From Patiria pectinifera (lineage: Eukaryota; Echinodermata; Asteroidea; Valvatida; Asterinidae), in contig CM057136.1 of assembly GCA_029964075.1 (NCBI GenBank), forward strand, positions 8,494,001 through 8,558,000: a stretch of DNA of 64,000 nucleotides. Direction: 5' to 3'. Of this stretch, positions 47,045 through 59,800 are shown piece by piece (position 1 is the stretch's first letter; every line of letters starts with the position of its first letter). The translations under genes were made by a program, and so were the position numbers. Under the pieces are notes generated by a model. It had not been told where the DNA came from, ran no database searches, and saw only the letters and a program-made list of their open reading frames with translations.

Positions 47045-47995
47045 TGCCATTTTTGGCATTTTTTCGACATTTCTCAAAAATTCTATGGCAGAACAATGTA
47101 TCTTACCAAAAGTATTGTTTTTTTTCAACAGCAAAACAATGAATCTACATGTTCCCTTTTTGCTTGAAGCTGTTTTTCCTAAAATGCAGTTAAGGTTAAG
47201 TTGTATTTGCATTGCTCTTGCTAATTTCAATGACTTCTCTAAATTAACATTCATCAGCACAAAAGAATGTAACTGAATATGCGTTGTTTTAGTTTCATTT
47301 TCTATGAAAATTTATAGCACTTTACTATGGCATAACAATGCATCTTATACATGCTTTGTTTTGCCTTAGACGATGTATCCATTCAAACCAAGCCAACTCA
47401 AGTTGCCTTGTTTTGCCACAAAAACCCTTCCGTCGATTTCAACATTCATCTTGTTTTGCATGGTTGTCCCCCAAAAAATGCTGACGTGAGAATGATAGTT
47501 TGGAAAAGTTGTTATTTTGATGGCAATTTCAATAAAGATACATTGTTTTGCCGTGAAATTTATTATAAATTTGAGATTTTGGCTGCCCTTCAAATAAAGA
47601 TGCATTGTTTTGCCGTGGAATGTATCACAGAGTTGACAGTTTTGCTGCCTCTCGTCCAAAGATACATTGTTTTGCCGTAGAATTTCTGAAAAACTGCTCT
47701 TGTCAGAACAAGATGCATTGTTTTGCCTTGGAATGTGTAAACTACAGTATGAGTATGACGCACGGCATTAGAGTGCAACTTTACAATAAGTAGGCCTACA
47801 CATGTAGGCCATAAGAAACCGAGCTAGGCCTATTAACAGTCTGAAAATTTCAGAGCTTAAAGAAAATATAACTGGCACAAATCTGTGAAAAAAGAAACAC
47901 AACGGTATTTAAAGCATAAAAATGGCAAAAGATGGAACTTCAAAGTCTTTTTTCTCAAAATGATCATTTTCGAGGTGCATTGTTTTGCCTTTGGA
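47045..47995. repeat. Dispersed GCATTGTTTTGCC motif array, both orientations
   Basis: (A/G)CATTGTTTTGCC(G/T)TGGAA-like words occur near 47540, 47600, 47666, 47713 and 47978 at roughly 50-65 base spacing for the main block. Inverse forms (GGCA(G/T)AACAATG) lie near 47086 and 47330. Confidence 0.7.
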
Positions 47996-48029
47996 AGGGC
48001 CGTGTAGTGACTAATTCACATGTAGGCTA

Positions 48030-48962
48030 CTGTCGTTTCCTAGTTCCGGATTTTTTTCTAGTTCCGGATCGCTTCAAATAAAAACCAACTTCTTTTGAGT
48101 TAGTCTCCAATAAAAAATATTCTGACAAAGTGCATTTTGAAAAGGAAAATGTAAACTTCTTGATACTCAAAGATCTTTTCGATAAAATCTTTAGAAGAGG
48201 AATTTTGGCCAGATTTCCGACTCGCACTTTGACATGTTTGGATGTTTTGTAGAAAATCGCGGGAGCTGCAAATTGACGATAAATTTTCTCCTCGGAACAA
48301 CACTTGTACCGTGTGATTTCGAACATTTTGTTCATTCACTACAGTCGTATAAACTCTCCATCAAATGTTTGTTGAATCAAAATCTCTAATTTTTGAAAAT
48401 TCCCCAACGAATGACCGTATGCTTTTGCCTAGTTCCAGATCGCGCGTGCACTTTCGACCCAACTACACACGCGTTAATCGATTTTGTGTGACGTATTCTG
48501 TGCTGTGTCAAATGTTTTCGGTCTGTGAGTGAGTTCGTGCCGTTGAGCTGCAGACAGAAGTTTCAAAATCATTTACGTTTTTCTCCTTTTAAAATTTGCT
48601 GGAATTCTCTTGAATAAACTATTTTTGGTAAATTAAATAATATTTTATCAGAAATGGGCTTGATTTGTTTTTTTTTCTGGCTGAAAAAGTGATTTTCTCG
48701 CATGATTTTTTTTTGCGCGAAGCAGTGTTTGATCGATTCGGAACTGATTGAACCGATCCGGAACTAGGAAAAAGGACATCGTTAAATTTGATGTCGTAAA
48801 GTCAAATTAAAAGGAGCTTAAATTTGGAAAATTATTGTGTACATGTAGTAGTACCTCAATCACTCAAGGTAAACTTTTTAATCAATGTCACTTGAATTCG
48901 TGGAGTAGTTGAGCTGAAAGATGCCTGAATGATGTTTGCTATCCGGAAGTAACTAGGAAACG
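48030..48962. mobile_element. Possible TIR element, about 930 bases
   Basis: GTCGTTTCCTAGTTCCGGAT at the left is approximately inverted at the right as ATCCGGAAGTAACTAGGAAACGA. Further copies of CTAGTTCC(A/G)GATCG and GATCCGGAACTAG lie inside (48431, 48755). No protein. Confidence 0.55.
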
Positions 48963-48964
48963 AA

Positions 48965-49335
48965 GTGGCTATCGTTACGGCAGCCGTTGTTTAGCGCCCT
49001 CTACGATACTTTTTTGATATGCACGCAGGTATATAATTATTTGTTTCCCCACGTTTTAGCGAGCAGTGCGACAGCTCAGTCTATAGAGGGTAGGATTTTG
49101 CACCGCGAGGTTGCGGGTTCGCATCTCAGTTTTGCACTCAATTTTGTTTTCCTTTTCTAACCTGAGGCTATGGAGGATTTTTTATTAAAGGGAAATAAAG
49201 TCCGAATTTCATAACGTTCACATTCACTTTTTTCCTTCTAATTTTATATTTCTTCTCATGTTTTTATAAAAGTTGCAGTACTACCGTAACGATAGAAAAT
49301 GGGAAATGCGTTACGGCTGCCGTAACGATAGCCAC
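48965..49335. mobile_element. MITE with tRNA-like interior, 371 bases (family K)
   Basis: GTGGCTATCGTTACGGCAGC and its inverse GCTGCCGTAACGATAGCCAC form the ends. Inside, 49062-49140 (+) has tRNA-like boxes (ACAGCTCAGTCTATAGAGG and GGTTGCGGGTTCGCATCTC). CTAGGAAACGA on the left and CTAGAAAAACGA on the right may be a decayed target duplication. Confidence 0.75.
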
Positions 49336-49554
49336 TGCGACTAGAAAAACGACTGTACTGAGTACTGTACATTCCTTCCTCCACTAGCACTAGTACTAGA
49401 TTCAACCCTGTTTAGGATACTTACTTGTAACGCCATTATTTCTTGTCCATTTGATCTATGTATAAGCATGGAGCTATAAAGGCTACATACGTCTAATTGT
49501 AATGTTTAAAAATGTGAATCACTAGCCACTTTTGATTGCAACATTACCCTTGCC

Positions 49555-50223
49555 CGGTCATACTAAAAAGCGTCAACACAGCGTCAACACACTCCAAAGC
49601 GTCAACACGGCGTCAACACATCCAAAATGCATTAAAAGTGACAAAAGCAGTATGTAACCCATACGGTATGGACAGAAACAAGATTTTGACTCAAAATCAA
49701 TAGGTTAAACGTCTGAAAATTGCGATTTTCAGTTCAAGAAAATTGGCTCTCCGTGCCGCTCCGAGATCGGCTGCCATGTTGCCTCAGTGGCAGCGCAGAT
49801 CATTCCATTATGCTAAAGGGTGATAGCATTGTACAACAAACCTCAGTTCGTCCCTCAGTCTCTCACAGATCAGAATGCACTGGTATCCCTCTGCATCAAG
49901 GCGCCCTCTGTTGTTTATGATAAGATAATGTCATTACCTACACACCCCTACTTGAAATGGTGTAGTTCAAGCTTTGTGCGAAGTCAAAATGGTGGATACG
50001 GCCGTGCAAGTGAAGGGTCATTTTTTTCGCGTGAAAATACTATATTTCTAACAACAAAATGGAAACTCAATCCAATGAAAATTCTCTTTTATTCTATGCT
50101 TTACAATCATATACCTTTTCTGTTAATTCAGAATGTGTTTTGGATGTGTTGACGGTGTGTTGACGCTTCTGTCATGTGTTGACGCTGTGTTGACGCTTTG
50201 TTGACGCTTTTTAGTGCGACCCA
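49555..50223. mobile_element. TIR element with AGCGTCAACAC subterminal repeats (family T)
   Basis: GGTCATACTAAAAAGCGTCA at the left and TGACGCTTTTTAGTGCGACC at the right are near inverses. GCGTCAACAC repeats four times near the left end, and its inverse GTGTTGACGC-type words repeat five times near the right end. No transposase. It ends 450 bases before the LRPAP1 start codon. Confidence 0.8.
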
Positions 50224-50672
50224 CATTGCCTGCCGCGGGGGAAGTCCGTTCTTTTTTGGTAAGGTGACGTCATGCGGTAATGTTAGTTCACCAAAAACAT
50301 GTCGATAGAGGTCGCTGTTAACAAACCATTGCGCAATTTTAGCTTGGCGTCATCAGCACTGCACATCACTTGAAACGAGAGAAATACTTTCATTCCATCG
50401 TGCTTCTGTAAATAATCGTGTCCCTTGTTCAATAAATAACCATTTGTTGAGGTACACCAAATTTAAAGTGATGTTTAAACAATTACTGTGAAAGACTAGA
50501 GGCAAGTTTAATAAGATCATCAGCCAATCACCGCACCGTACGTATCGATCGTCTGTGGTCAAAGGTCACTTGTGTTTAGCCATGTGCAAAAGTTGCTGGT
50601 GTTGCCGTGCGACTGATGTGGTGAACCACCCATAAAAACGTCTGAATTGATCGAATCTGACATTCGATCACG
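50224..50672 (+). promoter_or_regulatory. Likely LRPAP1 promoter region
   Basis: The gap between the family T element and the start codon holds a CRE (TGACGTCA, 50265-50272), a CCAAT box (50524-50528), a DR1-type half-site pair (TGGTCAAAGGTCA, 50556-50568) and CATAAAAA near 50631. Their function is inferred from sequence only. Confidence 0.4.
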
Positions 50673-50837
50673 ATGAATTCTTGCGGTGTTGCTCTTGTGG
50701 TACTTTGCGCCTGTGCCAGTCTCTGGAGCGTCGCTCAGGCTCAGAGCAAGTATACAGAAAATGTCAATATTAAAGACAACCAAGTTGACAGGTTTCGAAC
50801 GAAAATCGTGCAGCAAGTTTGGGAGAAGGCCAACCGG
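50673..50837 (+). CDS. LRPAP1: LRPAP1 exon 1
   Basis: Signal peptide plus the start of domain 1 (KDNQVDRFRTKIVQQVWEKA), ending AACCGG|GTAAGT in phase 0. Confidence 0.93.
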
Positions 50838-53800
50838 GTAAGTACATATGATATGGCTACGCCCCTTCTCAATTCCATGGCGATTGTGAAGTTTAAATAT
50901 TACGGGCCCCTCTCTTTCGTCTCCGAGTCCAATCGTAGCTCTATGGTCCAATCACGGGTAATCCTTACCTTTAGGACCCCGTTCCTATTATGGGTTAAAG
51001 CTAGACTCACCAAAACGGTTGACTAAATGACACTAAGACTAAGTCAAATTAGGCCTAAGTGACATTGTCACATTCTGATATTTCTTGACACATTTAACAA
51101 AAACACTTGGCAATGACACCTTTTAAAATATCACTAGGTTTAATTTTGTGGAAAGAGGGCAGGGCTTTGATTTATGAGGGGTAAAAGACGACGATGACAA
51201 ACATAATATATTAAAAAAGCAAGATGGCGAACTGCAAAAAAAGGTAGGAAAGTCATAGTCCGAGTAACTAGGACTTTAATACGGATCGCTTTTTTAACAT
51301 TTGGACATGGTCAGGCGATAGTAGAGTCCGAGATCGATGGCCCTATTGCGGTTACTATTAATTTTTTTTTTACCATTTTCACTCGTACCCCCAATCAAAA
51401 TCACCCCAAAAGGGTCTTCAAACTAGGCCTGTTTGTTTACGGTTTTGACTGGAACCGGGTATCCTTTCCCGGTCAAGGTCGGGTACCCAGGTACCCGTAA
51501 AAGCCGCCCCCTTCCCAAAAAAAAAACCCCAGAAGTAAGTGTTTTCATTTATAACGCCAACCCGGAAGTAAGTGCTTTCATTTCTAAATGCCCATTATGT
51601 TCTATAATGCTTTCTGTGCAGGTATACCGATTTGCAAAAGGTCGACTTGTCAGTAAAAAATAGGAATTGCAAATTCAATGTCTATTATACACAGCACCTG
51701 AGTTTTATGAAATAAAAGAAACGTAAGGTGATTAATAAAGAGTTTAAAGACACTGATGACAAAGTCGGCGAACTTCCAAGAGCTCCCCGTTGTGTATCCT
51801 TCAGTGAGTCCATCCGGACGTCACCTCAGCCCAGGTGGCCCACACTGACTGCAGCGCTGGTTGTAGCATGCATGCAGCGCGCACAGCGTGGTCGGCTTAC
51901 TCGGCTAGGCATGCGTACAACGACCGGCACAGCACTCAGTACACGATAAGTTAAGCACGTGCACAAATGGTGTCGTGCTTTTAATATCATAGGGACCCGG
52001 TGCATGCGTGCTGTACTACGCTAATCGCTAGTCAAGTTGCACTTCTTACGTGCGTTGTGATTGGCCAGTTCCGCAGAAAATATTGGCGCGCGGTTATTTT
52101 TTTTATTATATCAATTGTTGTTAAAGGTATATTTTTTTATCTACACTTTGTTCGATAATAGAAAATTATAAATGCCCTTAAAACTTTCTCAGGCTTTGAG
52201 ACATCGTACATCAAAAAAAATTGGGTTAAAGAAAAACAATTAATTAACAAACAGTTTTGACTTTTTCTCAAAATGTGACCAAACGTGGCTACTTCCTGAA
52301 CGTGGCATGATGATCACCGGACAGCAAGGTTATGAGACAGGGAATGTCAGGGACAAGAAATAATCACACAGACACAGCAAAGTAACTTGGGCTTACATTT
52401 TGTCATCTTTTATTGCGCGTGACTGCAATTAAAACGCCAATCACTTAATTAGTATCGTTTGTTTATTCCACCATCTGCGGTGCATCAAAGAAGATCATTT
52501 CCTGGCGGCCCGCTATGAAAAACTTATTAAAAACACATACAATGGGTCAACTTTCGTGCTTCTGGAGACGCATCAATTCAAACTTCAAAGATAGTCAACA
52601 AAACTGAATACAAACTAAAACCTGCAAGATGGAGTTTTTTTAATGGTCGGTAATTCACTTTGAACTTTGTAAATCTTAGGTTACGGACTTGTTATGGGTA
52701 CTACCCGCCATCATATCTGCGGCGCATCAGAGAAGATGATTTCCTGGTTAGCGGCTACAAGAAGCTTTATTACAAACACAAACAATGGGTTGATACTATC
52801 GTGTTTCGCCACTTTCGAGCTTCTGGAGACGCATCAAAGATAGTCTAAATAAAACTGAAAACAAAATATAAACCGCAAAATGGAGTTTTGGAATCGCCGG
52901 TAAACTCACTCTGAACTTAGTAAATCTTCTGTTAGTGATATTTGAATGCATGTACTTCATGTACTTGTGGTTTTTTTTTGTCTGGGACGTTGCGTCGAAA
53001 TTTATAAATTCGGTTACGGGTACCCGACCCGATAAAATGGAACCGGTTCTTGGCCTCCGCGGTCGGGTACCCGGGTACCCGCAACAGGCTTACTTCAAAC
53101 TGCCAAATGCGCCCCTGTAGGCTTCAGTGGGAAGTGAAAATACAAATGGTGATCATGGTTAGGTTTACATACATGTACCTTTGGGAAGAAAAGAGAAATT
53201 TCACCTTCAATTTGGGAAACATCCTTGTCACAAACGCCTTGTTTGAGGCTGCCATTTTGAATTCAGGAAAAGTAGACTTGTGCATGACTCTGGCTAGACT
53301 GTTTCCTGGCAAGCATTAGACAGACCGATCACAGAGCACTTTGATTGGTCACCTGGATTGGTGGCCAATCAAAGTGCCCTGTGATTGGCCAGGAAACAGT
53401 GTTGCCAGAGCTATGCACAAGTCTGCTTTTCCTGAATTCAAAATGGCAGGGTGTTTGTGACAAGGATGTTTCCCGAATTGAAGGTGAAATTTCTCTTTTC
53501 TTCCCAAAGGTATGTAAACCTAACCATCACCATTTGTATTTTCACTTCCCACTGAAGCCTACAGGGGCGCATAAGGCAGTTTGAAGACCGTTTTGGGGGT
53601 GAAATCTGACGATTTTGATTGGGGGTACAACTACATGTACAAGTGAATATGGTTAAAAAAAATTAATAGTAACCGCAATAGGGCCATCGATCTTGGACTC
53701 TACTATCGCCTGACCATGTCCAAATGTTAAAAAGCAATCCGCAGAGTCCTACATTGTACATGTAGTTACTCGGACTAGGAAAGTCACATTTTCTTTGAAA

Positions 53801-56800
53801 TTGCTTTCAAAATTACAACTAAATTTCAACAATTACAACATGAGTTTATCTGAAGAAACAAGACTGTTTTAACCTGCTAAAGTCACTTTGGTACTGGACA
53901 GTCATCTGCAAAATCAGTTTTGAACAGAACTCGTAAAAAATAGAAGTGTACATGTAATTGCGTCTCAAATACTGAACTTCCCCCGTATGCATAATTAGGC
54001 TATTTGCTAAATTTCCTGAAGACAATTGACTTCTTTCATGACCATGTCTGTGATGTGCGCTTTTTTGCAAGAATGATGTACATTTATTGCATTCTTAAGA
54101 ACGAACGCTCATTCTTAAGAATGAGCACATACATGTACATGTAATCTTAAGAATGAACGCGCATTCTTAAGAATGCGCACGTACAATAATCTTACGAATT
54201 AGCGCGCATTCGTAAGAGTGAGCACACATTCTTATACATGTATGATGGGGCAAATCACAAGAAAGAGCACATTTGCCCCCCCCCCCCCCCCAAAAGGGCT
54301 TTGAGGCCGGGGGTAGGCATAACTTTTTTTATGGATTTGGATAAAATGTTGCAACCTGATGCCACTTCCGCGCTCGTGTACAAAGCCTATATGGAGAGTC
54401 CAGAAAATTGGAAATACCGGTACATGTATTTGTCAGTCCCAGATTCATGTCTTATCATCATTTTGGCAACGAATGACCTTCATTGAGATGATATATGAAG
54501 AAAAAGCAGCGTCAGGTTGCAACATTATGATTCCTTCCATGGATTTCAACACAAGTGTGGCATTTGACATGTTTGACAAATGGTTTACATTTTCCAAAAA
54601 TTAAATTGAAAAACTGCTATTGAGATATTTGGTTGATGATTATAATAAATTTGAATATTCAGTTTTTATTTAGCCTACATACATGTACACATTTCATTCT
54701 CTAGATGAACTTGCCACCTAAGAAGTTGGAGGAGTTGAGCCAAACGCTGCAGCAGCACGACGTCAAGGTGCTGCAGCTCAAGAAACACCAACAAGACGGT
54801 GGCGACCCCGAGGGAGACACGGAGACCCTCTTGAGACGAAAACTCACAGGTGACTTTTTTTCCCAGAGACCTACAGGCTACAGAAACAACAAGTGTCAAG
54901 TGGTACAACAAGTGCCAAGTTTAAAAAAAACATGTTTAGCGTCCGGGCTTTTGAAAAAAAAAATAGGAGGCGGGGCTTTTTTATTAATTTATTTTTTTGT
55001 TTTCATTTTCAAGATAGCCGACAACCGTTGGTTAAATTACACAGTTCAAAGATACATGTACACAAAATGAAACAGACATGCCGGACAAGAGATTTAAACA
55101 TATTTACAGTATTTTTAATAGTTTTCTGGCACAGTTAGATTACAAGAATTAAAATACTCTGCAGCGCGGGCATTCTTGTCCACGTCATGGCTGGTTTGGA
55201 GATCGCAGGGTCCACTGCATCATTTGGGAAGTGAACGATAGAGTTTAGAATTAGAAGTTCCGACTTGCAAGTATTTGATTTTACGATAGATCGGTCGACA
55301 TTTTTGCTTTATTAAAAAAAAAAAAAAATCAAAATATCCAAGTGGCTGCCAAAAAGAAAGTGGGCGGGGACGCTAAAAGTGTTTTGTTTTTTGACTTGGC
55401 CTAAAGTGTGAAGACGGCCAACGACACCGTCCGTGCAGCTCGGCCGATCCTGTTCCTCAAGAGTACAGAAAACGGAGACAAATGGGGAGTGATCTAATAT
55501 GCAAAAATATACAAATTAGACGCATGCGCATTTGTTTGCAAAACCGGTCTTCGAATGGAAAGCTGTAATACTCGAGTTGCCTGAATACAATATTTGGCCG
55601 AGTAAAGTGTCCACCAACCAACCAACAAACAAACATACATGTACATGTACATGTATGATAAGCAGCTCAAGCCCATGGCGTGTTTCCCACCCGCCATGGG
55701 AAAACCACGCACATGTACATGTATAAGGCCTCACCATTTGTGCATTTATCATGTTCATGGTAACTCGACCAACCCGAACTTTATTAAGTTTAAGGCCGTG
55801 ACGGGTACCTGGGTACCCGTATCCCGACCGTTGATTACGGGTACGCGATTCCATTTTATCGATTTTACTACCCGAAACCGCCTGTGTAAATGTCGACGTA
55901 ACATTTCAGAAAGGCAAGCGCCCTTTCCTTTTGATAAATTGTTCGGAAAAAAAACCAAGTAAAATATGTTTTCAGTCCATTTTACCGACAAATTCTGGAT
56001 GTTTATTGGGGATAAATCAACGAAAACAACTAATCACAACGAACATACCAAGTGCTTCTCGGCAGGCAACTGGTCTTTAACTTTCACATGGGATAATTGA
56101 TATATGGAATATTCTCGATAAAGAATTTTCGATATATTGATTTTTTTAAATTGCTGATATCGACGGTGCTTAGTAGAGGCATTCAGTTTGGCTAATTAAG
56201 CTTGGTGTTTAGAGCAACTGCCATGCTATTGCTGGGCCCAACTCTGATTCGTCCATGGTTCACTTTACCGGTACATTGTAGTTTGCCAAAGTACATTGTA
56301 CATGTAGCACGGCATGGCACCTTTTAAAGCAGGCCTAAAGTTCTAAACACCAGCATACTGTACAATTCTTTATGGCTTTTGTGTCCTCTGGATTGGTGGA
56401 TAACGTTTACTTTATGACCAATAAAGTGATTTAATATTACACCTCAAATTCAAACCACAGATTTTAATGAAGAAAACAATACAGTGGTTATTCTTATAAC
56501 AGTTGTTCCATTTAGTGTTCAACAAAGATTTTTTTATTCGTGGATGCTTTCCAGCTGTGAAGAGTGTTTCCATCGTTGTTGGCCAGTATTGTGTTTTTCC
56601 CTTGTTTAATTTTGTGTTTAAATCGTCAATTTACTCCTGCCTACATGACTTTAAAAAGCCAAAAAAAAACACGTACATGTACAGTGTAGATGATCGAAAA
56701 CGAAACTAGTATCAAAAATAACCATCAGTCCAAACCAGTCGCCAAGTCAGCTGTGGCAAAGTCTGATTGGCTGCAGCTGTCGTCCTCGAGTACTCATTAA

Positions 56801-59800
56801 ACCAATCTTTTTTTTTGGAACGCCAGGAAAGCAATTCAGTAGTGTGAAACTCTGTAAGAATCCATTTATATGAAATACACTGTGTTTTATACAGGGTGAG
56901 TATTAACAAAAGCGGAACCCAAACCCCCAAAATAATCTATTTCATATTTTAAAAAATACATGTATGTAGCACCCAAAATAATACTGACTGGAAAGTCAAT
57001 TTCATGAGCTTCTTTTAGATGAAACAATTACTGAAATTGCTCAGTCCGTTCAAAGAATGTCACCATTTAAACATAATGACCCGAAAACCTTTTCGTCAAA
57101 AAAACCCAAAACAAGTGAGTGTGTGTTTTGACTGTTTGGAGCAACAAAGAAAATGACACAGAATACTTGTTTCAACAACTGTAGTACACAATATCTTTAT
57201 TAAAGAGGTTGTGGAATGCTCGAAGACATTTCCGTCATTTTTTGGGTATATGTAGCCTAAGGTGTGATGAAATAAAAACAACTATTGTTTCTGTCATGAA
57301 ATGAGTACAAAGGTTACTTTTGAGAGCTATTTTTCAGGTCCTGTTTCGACCCGAACGTGCAATTTGTGTAAAAGTCGTCGTTGCGGGCAGCAAACAAAAC
57401 ACAGTAAATTGTGACTTAATAAACAGGACTCGTTTATGCTACTCTGCATCGGGAGTCCTGTTTATTACGTCACGATTTACTGTGTTTTGTTTGCTGCCCG
57501 CAACGACAACTTTTACACAAATTGCACGTTCGTGTCGAAACAGGCATGACAGGACTTGAAAAACAGCTCTCAAAGTACCTTTTGTACTCATTTCATGACA
57601 GAAACAATAGGCCTAGTCGTTTTTATTTCATCACACCTTAGGCTACATATACCCGAAAAATGACGGAAATGTCTTCGAGCATTCCACAACCTCTTTAACA
57701 ACCATTCTTAGGCGAACAATATGATTTATAAATCCACTTTTTTTTAAAGAAAAATTATTAGAATACGCCTCAAGATTCAGTTTTCCTTTGTGGTTTATTT
57801 GAAGGAAAGAGATTCAAAAGAAAAGCGTACAACTTAAAATCTGACTGTCACATATTAGGCCACTTTAGCCTAAACCTAACATGTGTAGGTATGTTTTGAG
57901 ACTTTTTGAAATGATTCTTATCTCTTTTTTTCAAGTAGTTTCATCCGTGTATTAGGGCCCAAATATATATTTTTTTTGGCCAAATGGACGTGTGTATTTC
58001 TAATGTAAATTTACAATGTAAATTTCTGTGTAAATTTACATTTGCTTCACTGACGTGGCATTGCAGTTGTCTGCATTCCAAAAAAAGACCCAATCTCAAA
58101 CAAACTGCCCACTAGTTATGCTGGTGTCTCAATTTATCGTACATCAATTTACAAAATATTGTGGAAAGTGAAAGCAAATAAGACACATCTGATGACTTAA
58201 CAGCTGAAGCCAACGGAAATGTGACACGTTGAAATGGAATTGAAACTGATCGCTTTCCAAATTTATACGAAAAGAGAACAAAATATGTAAAACAAGAAAA
58301 GGAAAGTTTTTGTACCACTTTCAATAGTTCCTTTATTCTTGGTTGCAAGACGGTAAAATGGGTTTATTTTTTTCTGTTTTTCTTGCATTATTATATATTT
58401 CGCTAAAACAATTTACTCGCCCGCGATTGCCATGTTGTATTAAATTCCACAATGTACATGTATTCGATTCATTAATCCTAAATCCATAGCATAATTTACA
58501 AGCAACTACACTGGCTCCCCATCAAACAGCGACTTCAATACAAACTTGCCATGACAACCTTTAAGGCAATTACCGGTCAATCTCCACTGTACATCTCGGA
58601 GCTCTTTCAAACTAATGTTGCCCGCCGTTCAGGTCTTCGCTCCAGCAACATCCACAGGTTGTCGGAGATCAGATCGAGACGGTCGTGGGGAGACAGGTCA
58701 CTCGTAGTAGCTGCACCACGAGTCTGGAACACTCTCCCAAGAGACATCCACAAATCTTCATCCCTACAGTGTTTTAAGTCAAATTTGAAGACTTTCTTAT
58801 TCACCAAAACCTTCTCGTGATTTGATTAATACTTCATTCATTGATTCGAACCTTTTTTCCTCCAAATTTTTTTTCCTTGGGTATCCTGTTTCTGGACAGA
58901 TATGTTGCGCGGTATAAATGTGTAATTATTATTATTATTATTATTATTATTACATGTACTTGGAACCGTACCCATCCTGGCAAATTCCAACACGTTACAC
59001 TGTATGGGAAACTGCACACACGTATTTCTGACTTTGATTCTGGAGGTGTGCCAACCCAATGTAAAAACTGTCAATTTAACTGTCAGTTTAGGGGTACTGT
59101 AGGCCTACCCATCCTGACAGACTCCATCAAAACATGCCGTTGGGGTTTGATGGGTTGGGGGAGGTGAGGGTTAACCCTACCTCCCCTAGGTACATTGTAT
59201 AATTGCTAAGATGCAACCTCATCCTGCAAATTCCTCCAACTGCCTCCTTATAAAATTTGCATACAGCCTCCAAAATATAATCCGCTATTTCTTGAATATA
59301 TGTATGTTCCTTGGAGGGGTGACGACTGCCTCAATCCTGCCAAATCCTCCAGCGATCTCTTTCACTATGTTGTGGCAGAGCCAGTGACATCCTGGAGCAG
59401 TGCAGAGGATTTCAAATATAATCTACATTGTAGGCCTAAATTTATGCACGGCTGAGCATAAACAACACAAGGTCCGGCCTAAGACCTTGACACGGTGCAT
59501 CCTCCAAAATCAGCCATATAGCCTCAATCCTACAAAGTGGAGGATTTGGGAAGGTTAGGGTTAATTGGTTATGTGTTCTTTCCTTCAGATATCATGCGGA
59601 CATTTGGAATCATTCCCTATGACGGCAAAGAGCAGCTACGGATGAAAGAAGCCAACCAGAAAAGGGACATGACCGGAGAAGAATTCCAAGACCATAAACT
59701 GAACAAGCTTTGGATAAAAGCACAACAGTGTAAGTTGGTTTAAGGGGAGTATACAACATTTGCAAACATCCTGAATCCATCAAAGTCCCCAACTGCTCAA

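Larger units (their letters stand above)
51249..53788. mobile_element. Foldback element Q, split by element P
   Basis: The outer arms 51249-51423 and 53577-53788 are inverses (sharing ACATTTGGACATGGTCAGGC and GATCGATGGCCCTATTGCGG). An inner hairpin (53093-53345 with 53350-53590, sharing CCCCTGTAGGCTTCAGTGGG) completes it. Without the insertion it would be about 860 bases. It lies in LRPAP1 intron 1. Confidence 0.8.
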
